Positions 25,302-35,177 are shown, counted from the stretch's first letter. The stretch is DNA of 64,000 nt from Ureibacillus chungkukjangi (GCF_003217295.1 NZ_QJTJ01000007.1:62001-126000), one strand, 5' to 3'. Numbers and translations: made by a program. The notes: a model not told the origin generated them from the sequence alone.

Positions 25302-26129
25302 ATGTCTGATAAAGAACTCCAAAAAGATGCAATGCGAGTATTAAAAGAAACTAGCCGTACATTTTATATTCCGATTACATTCTTGCAAAAAGAGCTAAAG
25401 GCTGCAGTTGCTAATGCCTATTTAATGATGAGAGCTATCGATGAAATTGAAGATAACGAGCATCCTGAAGTTACAGGTGAGTTAAAGCATACGATTTTAA
25501 ATGATGTAAGTGAGCTTTTAAAGGAAGAACAATTTAACGAACAAAAGTATTTTGAAATTATAAAACCTGTACAAGAATATTTAACAGAAGTTACATTACG
25601 TCTGGCAGATTGGATTGCCCTTCTTCCACCAGGTTCTGAAAAAATCGTTAAGACTTCTACAAGTGAGATGGCTGAAGGTATGGGGAAATGGGCGAAGAAT
25701 GATTTCAAGGTCCATACAAAAGAAGATCTAGACGAGTACACTTACTATGTCGCTGGGTTAGTTGGGGTAATGCTGTCAGAGCTATGGGAATGGAATGCAG
25801 GCGTTAAAACTGATCGCGAGTTAGCTATTAGCTATGGTCGAGGACTTCAATTAGTAAATATTTTACGCAACCAGGAAGAGGATTACCGTGAACGTGGTGT
25901 AAGCTTTGTGCCAGAAGGCTGGACAAGGAATGACCTATTTGCTTATGCAGAGGAAAATTTAGAAAAAGCTGATTTATACATGAAGGATATTAATAAACGT
26001 ACGATCATGCTATTCTGCCGACTACCTCTTGCTTTAGCACATAAGACATTAAAATCTCTAAAAGAAGGCAAAGAAAAAATGTCTCGTGCCGAGGTAGAAA
26101 AAACTGTAGAAGAAATTCAAGCAGACTAG
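25302..26129 (+). CDS. Squalene/phytoene synthase family protein
   Basis: The fold joins two prenyl diphosphates head to head. Features: SRTFYIPITFL near the start, first Asp-rich motif RAIDEIED and the second motif in LQLVNILRNQEEDYRERG. In active CrtM/SQS enzymes that second motif reads DxxED; here the first Asp is replaced by Asn, which could alter metal binding. I chose ATG at 25302 (AAAGGAAATTC upstream) over in-frame ATGs at 25272 and 25281. It stands alone, without carotenoid or hopanoid genes nearby, so a phosphatase-like role as reported for YisP of B. subtilis is possible. Product unknown. Confidence 0.82.
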   Translation: MSDKELQKDAMRVLKETSRTFYIPITFLQKELKAAVANAYLMMRAIDEIEDNEHPEVTGELKHTILNDVSELLKEEQFNEQKYFEIIKPVQEYLTEVTLRLADWIALLPPGSEKIVKTSTSEMAEGMGKWAKNDFKVHTKEDLDEYTYYVAGLVGVMLSELWEWNAGVKTDRELAISYGRGLQLVNILRNQEEDYRERGVSFVPEGWTRNDLFAYAEENLEKADLYMKDINKRTIMLFCRLPLALAHKTLKSLKEGKEKMSRAEVEKTVEEIQAD

Positions 26130-26135
26130 ATAGGA

Positions 26136-26173
26136 AATGGAGAGGTTTCTAATATACATGAGACCTCTCCATT
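26136..26173. terminator. Bidirectional terminator
   Basis: AATGGAGAGGTTTC (26136-26149) pairs with GAGACCTCTCCATT (26160-26173) with one mismatch. It serves the converging genes on both sides. Confidence 0.8.
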
Positions 26174-26180
26174 CTTTCTG

Positions 26181-27752
26181 TTATGCAGTTGGTATTTCCT
26201 CTTTAAATACTTGCACATTGTTTCTACCACTTCTCTTAGCTTCATAAAGAGCATGGTCAGCATTTCTTAACGCTTCTTTAAACACCTCTCCCTGCTCTAC
26301 AGGTGTAATTAGAATAGGAGAAATCCCAAAGCTGGCCGTTACTCTAATGTTATTGTTATCAATCCTTATAAGCGTTTCTGTGATACTAGTTCTAATTGTA
26401 TTTGCTAATTCCATTGCATCTTTCGAATCTAGTGCAGGTAAAAGAATAATAAACTCTTCCCCCCCATAGCGGCCAATCGAATCCTCTGGTCGAATGCTAA
26501 ATTTTACTAAATTGGCTATTTCGGATAAGACGATATCCCCCGCCTCATGTCCATATGTATCATTAATCATTTTAAAATGATCTATATCAAACATTATCAA
26601 CGAAGCGTTTTTTTCTTTTTTTATAATCGATTCTAAAATGTTAACAGATTGTTCCATAAAAAATCTTCTATTGCAAACCTTTGTTAAACCATCATAATTT
26701 GCTAGTATTCTGAGCTGTTTCTGCATCTCTACTGTTTCAGTAATGTTGACAAAGGTAATAATATTGCTTATAGCAGTACCCTTTCTATTCACAACTTGTG
26801 AAAACCGCACTTGATAATGCTCGCTTTTATTTCCATCAATACGCTCATATTCGCACTCTTTCCCACGTGAAATAAGCTCGGCAAGCCTGACATGCTCTTG
26901 TGCAAGCGCCAGCTGAATACCCTTACCAATAGAAAAAGAATTGAATGATGGAATTATACGAAGGATTGCCCTATTAAAGTCGACGATACGGTCATTTTGA
27001 TCTAAAACGATCACTCCCTCATGCATATTATCAAATACCCTTTCTCTTGCCATAGGTACGACATTAAACATTTTAAATGTAAAAAGTGCTATCCCATGAA
27101 GAATAAACGAGACACTCATAGAAACTGGCCCTAAATCTATTCCGTATGGACTCAAATTATTTAAATAAAAGGAATTTGCTAAAATGGGGACAAATAATCC
27201 TGCAACCATTGTTAAAAGCTGAATTCGAAACTGAAGTAGCGATTTTTTCAGCTGTAACAGCAAGACAATTATACTAATTGAAAGACATAAGAATAAATAA
27301 ATAGAATGCAAATAGAAAAAGGGACCATATTCTAAATCAATAATTGGAAAAGGAGCTTCAACTAATAACCCAACAGTTACATAATATAAATGATGAAGTT
27401 CATTTGTATGATGCATAAAGGTAGTTATTAATGGGACGCCAAACAAAAGAAATACATGCCTTTGTCTTAGCTTAATGCCCACATACTCAAAGCACATCAA
27501 TAATATAAAGCCCGGTATAAAAGGCATCACGATATACTCAATTCCAAGCCAAAACCTAATTTCCTTGAGCGTGGTACTTGTTAATTCAAAAGCGTAGGAA
27601 AAGGTGAATATAGCTGATAATAACGTAACAATTGTATAATGTCGGGCACCTGGTGCGTTTTTAAGCTTAAAATATGAAAAGATTGAAAAAAATAAGCTTA
27701 AAACACCTGCCAGGATTATTAGTAGTCTATAAAAATATAACTCATCGACCAT
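26181..27752 (-). CDS. 7TM-PAS-GGDEF diguanylate cyclase
   Basis: Membrane sensor that makes cyclic di-GMP. The first 215 residues hold about seven membrane helices of the histidine-kinase 7TM sensor type, then a PAS segment (about 225-345) and a GGDEF domain. The active loop is RYGGEEF, a functional variant, and RPED lies exactly five residues before it, the product-inhibition I-site (RxxD). AAYDGLTKVCNRRFF-like helix and HFKMINDTYGHEAGD are intact. So it should be an active and feedback-inhibited enzyme. Single gene. Confidence 0.88.
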   Translation of the reverse strand: MVDELYFYRLLIILAGVLSLFFSIFSYFKLKNAPGARHYTIVTLLSAIFTFSYAFELTSTTLKEIRFWLGIEYIVMPFIPGFILLMCFEYVGIKLRQRHVFLLFGVPLITTFMHHTNELHHLYYVTVGLLVEAPFPIIDLEYGPFFYLHSIYLFLCLSISIIVLLLQLKKSLLQFRIQLLTMVAGLFVPILANSFYLNNLSPYGIDLGPVSMSVSFILHGIALFTFKMFNVVPMARERVFDNMHEGVIVLDQNDRIVDFNRAILRIIPSFNSFSIGKGIQLALAQEHVRLAELISRGKECEYERIDGNKSEHYQVRFSQVVNRKGTAISNIITFVNITETVEMQKQLRILANYDGLTKVCNRRFFMEQSVNILESIIKKEKNASLIMFDIDHFKMINDTYGHEAGDIVLSEIANLVKFSIRPEDSIGRYGGEEFIILLPALDSKDAMELANTIRTSITETLIRIDNNNIRVTASFGISPILITPVEQGEVFKEALRNADHALYEAKRSGRNNVQVFKEEIPTA

Positions 27753-27851
27753 TTATATTCTCCAAACTAGATAAAATCAATTTTCTTTTATTATATAACT
27801 CATTTCCAGAGGCTGACTAGTAATTTTTTCCTTATAAATATACCCTTCACA

Positions 27852-29171
27852 TTATACTTTCTTCTTTAAAAATTCCTGCCTTTGCTCTTCCGGTACCATA
27901 TTACCACCTGTTGACCAGATTAAGTGAGTAGCATTCTCCGGATTTACGATATTTTGCTCAAAATAGGACATGCCTTCGTTGAATAATGCGATTGGACCAA
28001 ACACAGCTGCATGGGCTGACGGCTCCATAAAAATTTGCTCCTCTTCCCATATAGCTCTCATACTTTTAAACAAAAAGGAGTCTTCTACTGTATAACAGCC
28101 ACTTAGAATTGGCTCCATCATCTTACCAACAAATTTAGAGGCTCTACCTACAGCAAGTCCATCTGCTTCTGTTTGATTTGTTAAACCTAGATCGGCTACT
28201 GAAATTTCGTCATGGAGGCCGGTCATCATCCCGAGCAGCATACATGGAGATTCAGTTGGTTCTCCAAAGAAAAGATGAACATTGTCCCCATAAATCTTCT
28301 TTAAACCATAAGAAACGCCTCCAGGACCTCCCCCTACACCACACGGCAAATAGACGAATAAAGGATGGTCGGCGTCGACGATTATATTTGCATCGTGTAA
28401 CTGTTTTTTTAGTCTTAGAGCTGCTACTGCATAGCCTGCAAAAAGTGCCTTGGAATTTTCATCATCAATAAAATGGCACATCGGATTCAGCGCAGCTTGT
28501 TTTCTACCTTCTTCAACCGCTTTACTATAGTCAGATGAGTATTCAATTACTTCAACACCTTTTTCACGTAGCAGCTGTTTTTTCCATGCTTTTGCATCAC
28601 TGGACATATGAACTGTTACTTGAAAGCCTAGCTTTGCCCCCATAATCCCTATACTTAACCCTAAATTCCCAGTTGAGCCGACTGCTAATTTATAGCGATT
28701 AAAAAATTGATGGAAGGAGTCTTCATTTAACCTTGCATAGTCATCCTGATAGTCGAGTAAGTTATTTTCAATCGCAAGCTCCTCTGCATACTTGAGCACT
28801 TCATAGATTCCGCCTCTAGCCTTTATAGAGCCTGAAATCGGTAAATCATGATCGCATTTCAGTAGCAGCTTACCGGCAAAATTCGAATTACATCTTGCTT
28901 CAATCCATTTACTCATCGCGGGTATCTCTCGGATATTAGATTCAATTATCCCTTTTGAAGCTACAGTCTCAGGAAAAGCTACTCTTATATAGGACGAAAA
29001 ACGATTTAGTCTTTGCTCAGCCTCTAAGACTTCCTTAAAGCTAAACTCAGCTTCAAGAGCAGGATTCTTTCCCTTATTTTCGTTCAACCATAAAACAGTT
29101 TTTAATGATTGGAGATCTTCTAGTAAAGGGAATTCTTGAAGAAGTTTATTTACCGAAATATTTTCAGCCAT
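27852..29171 (-). CDS. dsdA: D-serine ammonia-lyase (D-serine dehydratase)
   Basis: PLP enzyme that turns D-serine into pyruvate and ammonia. Seen: the PLP lysine in SGSIKARGGIYE (near residue 114), the phosphate loop GSTGNLGLSIG, PCGVGGGPGGVSYGL and the C-terminal WSTGGNMVP. Length 439 fits DsdA. I chose ATG at 29171 behind GGCGGAG; the frame stays open upstream but that part overlaps the YqxD-type gene. The start lies one base after that gene's stop, so the two are coupled. No DsdC-type regulator is present. Confidence 0.93.
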   Translation of the reverse strand: MAENISVNKLLQEFPLLEDLQSLKTVLWLNENKGKNPALEAEFSFKEVLEAEQRLNRFSSYIRVAFPETVASKGIIESNIREIPAMSKWIEARCNSNFAGKLLLKCDHDLPISGSIKARGGIYEVLKYAEELAIENNLLDYQDDYARLNEDSFHQFFNRYKLAVGSTGNLGLSIGIMGAKLGFQVTVHMSSDAKAWKKQLLREKGVEVIEYSSDYSKAVEEGRKQAALNPMCHFIDDENSKALFAGYAVAALRLKKQLHDANIIVDADHPLFVYLPCGVGGGPGGVSYGLKKIYGDNVHLFFGEPTESPCMLLGMMTGLHDEISVADLGLTNQTEADGLAVGRASKFVGKMMEPILSGCYTVEDSFLFKSMRAIWEEEQIFMEPSAHAAVFGPIALFNEGMSYFEQNIVNPENATHLIWSTGGNMVPEEQRQEFLKKKV

Positions 29172-29172
29172 T

Positions 29173-29691
29173 TTAATTCTCCGCCTTTGCTTTAGTTGAT
29201 ACTGCTTTTTCACAAATTTGTTGAAAGGATTTTTCAAAGGAAAGATTATTTTGTGCTGTACGTTTTTTAGGGCCCTTCGTACGTCCCCCAGCTCTTCGTA
29301 TTTTGGCACTTTCATATCGAAAAGCAAGCAATTGGTCAATATTATCGGATGACATCTCTCTACCATTTTGATCGACAACAAATGCGCCTTTTGCTAAACA
29401 CATCGCTGCAAGTCCATAGTCCTGTGTAATGACAATATCATATTTGTTAATCGCATTTACTAGCTTAAAATCAACTGAATCAGCCCCTTTAGGAACCATA
29501 ACTGTTATTGCATTTTCTCTTTCAATTCGGTGTGATGTATCGCAAAACAAGGTTGATTTAATGTCGTACCCTCTTGAAATCGAAAGAGCTAAATCTATGA
29601 CCGGACATGCATCTGCATCAATTAGTAATTGTAAAATAAATTTTTCCTCCTTTATAAAGGATTTTTTCTGCGTTTTGTTGAATGTCTTCAT
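29173..29691 (-). CDS. YaiI/YqxD-family protein (UPF0178)
   Basis: Small protein with the family motifs LLIDADACPV, TLFCDTSH, VPKGADSVDFKLVN, ITQDYGLAAMCL and the C-terminal basic GGRTKGPKKR. The fold is PIN-like, but no activity is established. The start is uncertain: ATG at 29691 has only a weak site, while a perfect AAAGGAGG at 29646-29653 points to a start about 8 bases on, where the only in-frame candidate is ATT at 29635-29637. That would give 154 codons, MLQLLIDADACP, closer to the family's usual N-terminus. Confidence 0.85.
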   Translation of the reverse strand: MKTFNKTQKKSFIKEEKFILQLLIDADACPVIDLALSISRGYDIKSTLFCDTSHRIERENAITVMVPKGADSVDFKLVNAINKYDIVITQDYGLAAMCLAKGAFVVDQNGREMSSDNIDQLLAFRYESAKIRRAGGRTKGPKKRTAQNNLSFEKSFQQICEKAVSTKAKAEN

Positions 29692-29834
29692 CTCTAATTT
29701 TAATAATGATTTTTGAAAAAGTCATTTATTTCATAATCAAATATAAAGTTTAGAATTTTCTATCAATGGATGTTCATTTTCAGATAAATATGATACAATT
29801 TATTTCGAATATCGGAATTAATGGAGGGAAAAGA

Positions 29835-31640
29835 ATGCAAAAAAGAAGCGAAGTAAAAGTTGAAGAAACTTGGGATTTAACTCCTTTATTTGAATCAGAG
29901 CAGCTTTTTGAAGAAGCAATTGAAGCATTATTAACAAAAGCGAGTGACATCGAGCAAGAATTCAAAGGGAAAATTAAGAGTGCTCAGGATGCTGTTAATG
30001 TGATTACAGCCTATCAAACACTTTATGAAGCACTTATTCCTGTCGGCACGTATTCAAGCCTATCATTAAGTGAAGATCAAACAAATGATGAGTCGCAATT
30101 GCGTTCAGCAAAAGTTGGCCAAAACTTCTCAAAAATTAGTGCCCAGCTTTCATTTATTACAAGTGAACTACTGTTACTAGATGAAGCTGTTTTAACAGAA
30201 GCAAAAGGCCTAGCACCACAATTTGAGCACTACATCGATAACTTAATTAAAAAGAAGCCTTACCAATTGCATCCTGAGGCTGAAAAAGCATTAGCTGCTT
30301 TCGGTACGACTTTCGATGCCCCTTATGGACTTTATAACACTACAAAATTAGTAGATATTAAGTTTGATAATTTCGAAGTGAATGGCCAAAGCTTCCCTCT
30401 TAGCTATAACTCATTCGAGGGTGATTGGGAATTAGAAAGCGATACGGAGATCCGACGTGCCGCATTTGCTGCCTTCTCAAACAAACTACGTGACTATCAA
30501 AACACTACAGCTAAAACGTATGATACACATTTAAAAATTGAAAAAACAGATTCTGATCTACGTGGCTATGATTCTATTTTCGATTCCCTGCTATTTGACC
30601 AAGAGGTAGATCGCGAGCTTTATAATCGTCAAATCGATTTAATTACCAAAGAATTAGCTCCGCATATGCGTCGCTATGCTAAGCTTTTACAAAAAGAGCA
30701 TGGCCTAGATAAAATAACTTTTGCTGATTTAAAGATTTCACTAGATCCAACTTATGAGCCAAAAATTTCAATTGAAGAATCTCGTAAGTATATGAACGAT
30801 GGTTTATCAATCCTTGGTGAAGATTACCAAAACATGCTGGACCGTTCATTTGAAGAGCGTTGGATTGACTTCGCTCAAAACGAAGGAAAATCAACTGGTG
30901 CCTTTTGTTCTAGTCCCTATGGAAAGCATCCATATATCTTAATTTCTTGGACAAGCCGTATGAATGAAGTATTTGTACTTGCTCACGAATTAGGGCATGC
31001 GGGTCATTTCTATATAGCTCAAAAAGAGCAAAATATCTTTAACTCAAGACCATCTCTATACTTCATCGAAGCACCATCTACTATGAATGAGATGTTAATG
31101 GCGAATCACCTATTATCCAACTCGAGTGATGCACGCTTCAAGCGTTGGGTAATTTCAACAATTATCGCTCGTACTTATTACCATAACTTTGTTACACATT
31201 TGTTAGAGGCAGCTTACCAGCGTAAAGTCTATGAAATCATTGATGGCGGCGGAAGTGTAAATGCTTCTATCCTAAATAAGCTAAAACGCGAAGTATTAGA
31301 AGACTTCTGGGGTGACACTGTTGAAATCACAGAAGGTGCAGAGTTAACTTGGATGCGTCAGCCTCACTATTACATGGGCTTATATCCATATACGTATTCA
31401 GCTGGTTTAACAATCGCAACTCAAGTATCACAACGTATTCTTAACGAAGGCGAGCCAGCAGTACAGGATTGGCTTAAAGTTCTAAAGGCAGGCGGAACAA
31501 AATCTCCTGTTGAATTAGCTAAAATGGCTGGTGTAGATATTACAACAGAAAAACCATTAAAAGATACAATTGCTTATATTGGTTCATTAATCGACCAATT
31601 AGAGGCATTATCTGAAGAACTAGCAGTGGAAAATGTTTAA
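29835..31640 (+). CDS. pepF: Oligoendopeptidase F (M3 family)
   Basis: Zinc peptidase that degrades short peptides in the cytoplasm. The zinc motif HELGH (in LAHELGHAGHF, near residue 383) and the downstream Glu in FIEAPSTMNEMLMA are intact, and the 601-residue length matches PepF. Earlier sections PLFESEQLFEEAI and LSEDQTNDE fit the family's N-terminal lid. I chose ATG at 29835 because GGAGGG lies just before it; an in-frame ATG at 29766 has no site. Monocistronic with a strong terminator. Confidence 0.93.
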   Translation: MQKRSEVKVEETWDLTPLFESEQLFEEAIEALLTKASDIEQEFKGKIKSAQDAVNVITAYQTLYEALIPVGTYSSLSLSEDQTNDESQLRSAKVGQNFSKISAQLSFITSELLLLDEAVLTEAKGLAPQFEHYIDNLIKKKPYQLHPEAEKALAAFGTTFDAPYGLYNTTKLVDIKFDNFEVNGQSFPLSYNSFEGDWELESDTEIRRAAFAAFSNKLRDYQNTTAKTYDTHLKIEKTDSDLRGYDSIFDSLLFDQEVDRELYNRQIDLITKELAPHMRRYAKLLQKEHGLDKITFADLKISLDPTYEPKISIEESRKYMNDGLSILGEDYQNMLDRSFEERWIDFAQNEGKSTGAFCSSPYGKHPYILISWTSRMNEVFVLAHELGHAGHFYIAQKEQNIFNSRPSLYFIEAPSTMNEMLMANHLLSNSSDARFKRWVISTIIARTYYHNFVTHLLEAAYQRKVYEIIDGGGSVNASILNKLKREVLEDFWGDTVEITEGAELTWMRQPHYYMGLYPYTYSAGLTIATQVSQRILNEGEPAVQDWLKVLKAGGTKSPVELAKMAGVDITTEKPLKDTIAYIGSLIDQLEALSEELAVENV

Positions 31641-31652
31641 TTTATAATTATG

Positions 31653-31688
31653 GAAAGGTGTCTCGACTAACTAGTTAAGACACCTTTT
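31653..31688 (+). terminator. Terminator of pepF
   Basis: AAAGGTGTCT pairs with AGACACCTTT, followed by a run of T. Confidence 0.88.
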
Positions 31689-31774
31689 TTTGATCCATTT
31701 ATAAAAAATAGGGCTATTACATTTTATTTTGATGGACTAGATTGGACGTATCAATTCTCCTCTAGCTTCTACTA

Positions 31775-32983
31775 TTAAATCACAACTTCATCCTCCATCA
31801 ATTGTGGATATAAATCTGAAACACCAGACTGAACCGCAGCATTCCCCACCGCTTTTGCTACTGCTAACGCTACCCTTTCATCCATCGCTTTTGGAATGAT
31901 GTATTCTTCAGAAAGCTCTTGTTCAGATACGAGGGATGCGATTGCTTCTACAGCTGCCTGTTTCATCTCCTCGTTAATATCCGTAGCTCTTACCTCTAGC
32001 GCCCCTTTAAAGATTCCTGGGAAAGCTAATACATTATTTACTTGGTTTGGATAGTCTGAACGGCCAGTACCAATAATTCGTACACCCCATTTTTTCGCAT
32101 TTTCATATGTGATTTCTGGATTTGGATTAGCTAAAGCAAACACGATTGGATCGCTGTTCATAGAGTCAATATGTTCTTTTGTTAACAGATTAGCTACAGA
32201 TACACCGATGAACACATCTGCCCCTACAAGTGCCTCGCCTAGATCTCCTTGTAATTTGTTAGGGTTCGTTAAATGAGCAATATTTTCTTTATGAGGATTC
32301 ATCCCTTTTTCTCTACCACTATATATAATGCCGGTTGAATCACACATCACAATATTTTTAAAACCACGTTGAAGCAGTATTCGTAGAATTGCTATTCCAG
32401 CTGCCCCTGCCCCATTAATGACAATTTTAGTGTTTTCATTGTCTTTCTTAACGATTTTTAACGCGTTTTGTAACCCTGCTCCTACTACAATTGCCGTCCC
32501 ATGCTGATCATCATGAAATACAGGGATATTACATTCTCTACGTAAACGTTCCTCTATCTCAAAGCATCGTGGTGCAGAGATATCTTCTAGATTAATGGCA
32601 CCAAATGCTGGTGAGATAATTTTTACTGTTCGAACAATTTCGTCGATATCCTTTGTGTCTAAACAAATAGGAACAGCATCTACATTACTAAATCGTTTTA
32701 ATAATAAGGCTTTGCCTTCCATTACTGGAAGTGCTGCCTCAGGACCAATATCTCCTAAGCCTAATACTGCCGTACCATCAGTTACAACTGCAACAAGGTT
32801 CCCTTTAACCGTGTAATCATAGACATGAGAACGATTTTTTTCAATTTCTAGACAGGGTGCAGCAACTCCTGGTGAATAAGCTAAACTCAAATCATATGAG
32901 TCTACTAAGGAAACTTTTGAAACTATCTCCAATTTCCCTTTGTGCTGACCATGCATTTCAATCGATTTTTTCATTATATCCAT
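31775..32983 (-). CDS. NAD(P)-dependent malic enzyme
   Basis: Oxidatively decarboxylates malate to pyruvate. It has the short bacterial form (about 402 residues, as in YtsJ/MaeA): SLAYSPGVAAPCLEI, the catalytic Lys in VMEGKALLLK, the metal site EDISAPRCFEIE and DDQHGTAIVV, and the nucleotide loop INGAGAAGIA. FALANPNPEI is also typical. Start chosen at ATG 32983 because AGGGTGGG lies about 4 bases before it; the in-frame GTG at 32992 is part of that site. NADP or NAD preference cannot be read with confidence. Confidence 0.92.
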   Translation of the reverse strand: MDIMKKSIEMHGQHKGKLEIVSKVSLVDSYDLSLAYSPGVAAPCLEIEKNRSHVYDYTVKGNLVAVVTDGTAVLGLGDIGPEAALPVMEGKALLLKRFSNVDAVPICLDTKDIDEIVRTVKIISPAFGAINLEDISAPRCFEIEERLRRECNIPVFHDDQHGTAIVVGAGLQNALKIVKKDNENTKIVINGAGAAGIAILRILLQRGFKNIVMCDSTGIIYSGREKGMNPHKENIAHLTNPNKLQGDLGEALVGADVFIGVSVANLLTKEHIDSMNSDPIVFALANPNPEITYENAKKWGVRIIGTGRSDYPNQVNNVLAFPGIFKGALEVRATDINEEMKQAAVEAIASLVSEQELSEEYIIPKAMDERVALAVAKAVGNAAVQSGVSDLYPQLMEDEVVI

Positions 32984-33453
32984 AATACCCACCCTATCTG
33001 TTAGAATTTTCTAAAAACTTTATATTTCAGAATGATAGAGCTTTAATCCGTTAAAGTCAAATGGAAATATTGAATAAAACAGCTATAAAGTTAATAAAAA
33101 CAGAAATTTTTATCATTTTTTATATTTCGAAATTATAATTTATATATCGTTATAATGAAGTGAAATTTTATTAGAATAGTATAAGATTCTAATTCAGTTT
33201 TTCAAATCGCTATTTACCTAAGTAAATTCATGTGAAGAACTACACGTATTGTTTTATTGAGGGTAATATGAAATATTTCACAATGTCATTTGCTCATTTT
33301 TTCACACACCATAAAAAATTTTTTTTAAAAAAAATGCTACATACATATATAATGTACATAGCATTCTTTCATTTTTTTCAACTTCGGTTAGTTCAATCTG
33401 TTGGTCTAAAAATTGGTATGGTACATAAACTTTAAATCGTTGCAGGATTTTGT
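32984..33453. other. AT-rich gene-free region
   Basis: A short open frame on the plus strand (33232-33435) has no ribosome binding site and low-complexity content, so I do not call it. A hairpin at 33333-33366 (AATGCTA...TAGCATT) is followed by T-rich sequence and could be a terminator on the plus strand, but no gene precedes it. Confidence 0.5.
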
Positions 33454-34284
33454 TTAAAATAAATTAATCGGTTGCTTTATTTCATCGATAATTGATGTCA
33501 CAATATGAATCGAATCCCATTCACCACTAGATAGCTTTGTTATTGGATATTTGCGAGGAAAAATAGTGTCATGAATTTGTTGTGGGGATAACCCCTCTTG
33601 ATGATGTTCTATCACTTGCTGCTGAATATGGAGTAAATAATCTCTTTTATTTTCTAAGCTTTTTCTGCCATCCTTTATATACCCAGCATGACTGCAAAAC
33701 ATCTCATCAAATTCATAAGTTAAGAGATGCTCTATGGAACGAATTATCGTTGGAATACTTTCTTCTCTTAATACTACCTTCGTTTTTGTTTGAACATAGA
33801 GATCCCCAGAGAAAAGCTGTCCTGTTTCTTTATTAAGAAATGCTAGATGGTCTTTTGCATGGCCGGGCGTTTCGATTACATCCCAATCACCAGTACGTGA
33901 GGAGAAGCTTGAGCCTATTGTTTTAGCTTTAAACGGCTTTCTTTTTCCCCAAAACACTTTCCTATAAAGCGGATAATCAGGATTTCGCTCACAATCTTGT
34001 ACTGACATGTCATGTATGAATATTGGTATCTCTCGTGTTTGCTGTAAAATGGATGCACAGCCAGAATGATCTTCATGAATATGTGTTAACACAACCTGGT
34101 CAATATCCGCTCCAAGCAAAAATGGTTCAAAATATTTACTAAGCGACTTAGAGCCCGTATCAATTAAAACACCGTCTATCATATAACAATAAACATTAAG
34201 AGATACCTTCCCCAACTTCACCATTCCGTTCGCATAGGTGACATTTTGATGACTCCCAAAATCTATAGATTTTTTTAGTAGCAT
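33454..34284 (-). CDS. MBL-fold metal-dependent hydrolase
   Basis: Metallo-beta-lactamase fold with zinc motif LTHIHEDHSG (near residues 67-76), a second ligand in ETPGHAKDHLAF, the bridging Asp in FSGDLY and a last His in FCSHAG. The C-terminal 70 residues form a helical tail common in this large group. I chose ATG at 34284 after AAAGGAGCGG; an ATG at 34317 is upstream of that site. Substrate unknown. It precedes the rhodanese gene by 87 bases on its 5' side and may share a transcript with it and dynA. Confidence 0.85.
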   Translation of the reverse strand: MLLKKSIDFGSHQNVTYANGMVKLGKVSLNVYCYMIDGVLIDTGSKSLSKYFEPFLLGADIDQVVLTHIHEDHSGCASILQQTREIPIFIHDMSVQDCERNPDYPLYRKVFWGKRKPFKAKTIGSSFSSRTGDWDVIETPGHAKDHLAFLNKETGQLFSGDLYVQTKTKVVLREESIPTIIRSIEHLLTYEFDEMFCSHAGYIKDGRKSLENKRDYLLHIQQQVIEHHQEGLSPQQIHDTIFPRKYPITKLSSGEWDSIHIVTSIIDEIKQPINLF

Positions 34285-34370
34285 ATATTCCGCTCCTTTG
34301 AATGATGATTCATTCATTTTTTGATAGGAAAGAAACGTATAACTGTTACATTATACGTTTCTCTAATTGA

Positions 34371-35177
34371 CTATTTAGGTTTGCCTACTTCAATCTCATA
34401 CTGAGTAATCCAGTCACTATAACTTCCTACATAAAGCTTTAAATTCTCGTAGCCTGAATCAGCTAGAATTGCATATAAAGGAGATGCTGTTACACCTGAA
34501 CCACAATACACAATAATTTCTTCATCTTTCTTCAATTCGGTAAGGAGTTGTTCATTCGCATGTAGCTGAGTACCCTGCTTTAGCTGTTCCCAATCGAAGT
34601 TCTTGGCTGTTGGGATATGTCCTGCTACTTTATCAATAGGCTCGTTTTCGCCACGATATCTTTCCGCTGAACGAGCGTCTAATAGAAGCCCTGTTTGAGC
34701 ACCATCGACAATCCCTTTTACATCTGCTCGACTGGAATAGATTGATTCATTCCACTGTAATGTCAGATTGGTAGCTGGATAAGTTAGCTCTTCATCAGTG
34801 ACAGTAAGTCCAGCTTGTTCTAACGCTTCTAATCCACCATTTACAATATAAACCTTTGGGAAGCCTGCATATTTTAACATCCACCAAGCACGAGCAGCAA
34901 AGGGCGCCCCACCCTGGTCATAAATATAAATATCATCCTCATAACTTAATCCGCAACGTTCAAATAACTGCTGTAGCTGTTCTTTTGAAGGCATTGGATG
35001 ACGCCCTTCTGTTTTAGCCATATCAGATAAGTCTTTTTCTAAATCCCAAAAGACTGCACCTTGAATATGTCCATTCTGAAAGGCTTGTTTTCCCCAATCC
35101 CGATTCTGTAAATTAAAACGAGTATCAATGAAACGACCGGCCTTTACAGCTTCTGCTGCAACGAACACTTTCCCCAT
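34371..35177 (-). CDS. Sulfurtransferase with two rhodanese domains
   Basis: Transfers sulfur from thiosulfate or 3-mercaptopyruvate. Residues 1-130 are an inactive rhodanese domain (FIDTRFNLQ, HIQGAVFWD) and 140-268 the active one, with the loop YCGSGVTASP holding the catalytic Cys near residue 226. The CGSGVTA form is more like mercaptopyruvate enzymes (CG-S-G-V) than thiosulfate ones. It directly abuts dynA, whose stop precedes its ATG with no gap, so the two form one transcript. Confidence 0.9.
   Translation of the reverse strand: MGKVFVAAEAVKAGRFIDTRFNLQNRDWGKQAFQNGHIQGAVFWDLEKDLSDMAKTEGRHPMPSKEQLQQLFERCGLSYEDDIYIYDQGGAPFAARAWWMLKYAGFPKVYIVNGGLEALEQAGLTVTDEELTYPATNLTLQWNESIYSSRADVKGIVDGAQTGLLLDARSAERYRGENEPIDKVAGHIPTAKNFDWEQLKQGTQLHANEQLLTELKKDEEIIVYCGSGVTASPLYAILADSGYENLKLYVGSYSDWITQYEIEVGKPK

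Noticed and set aside
29172-29381. Seventy extra N-terminal residues for D-serine dehydratase
   Set aside because: They overlap the YqxD-type gene in another frame; the ATG at 29171 has its own ribosome binding site and matches the family start.
33232-33435. 67-codon plus-strand frame
   Set aside because: No ribosome binding site, very AT-rich and low in complexity, and it spans a hairpin.
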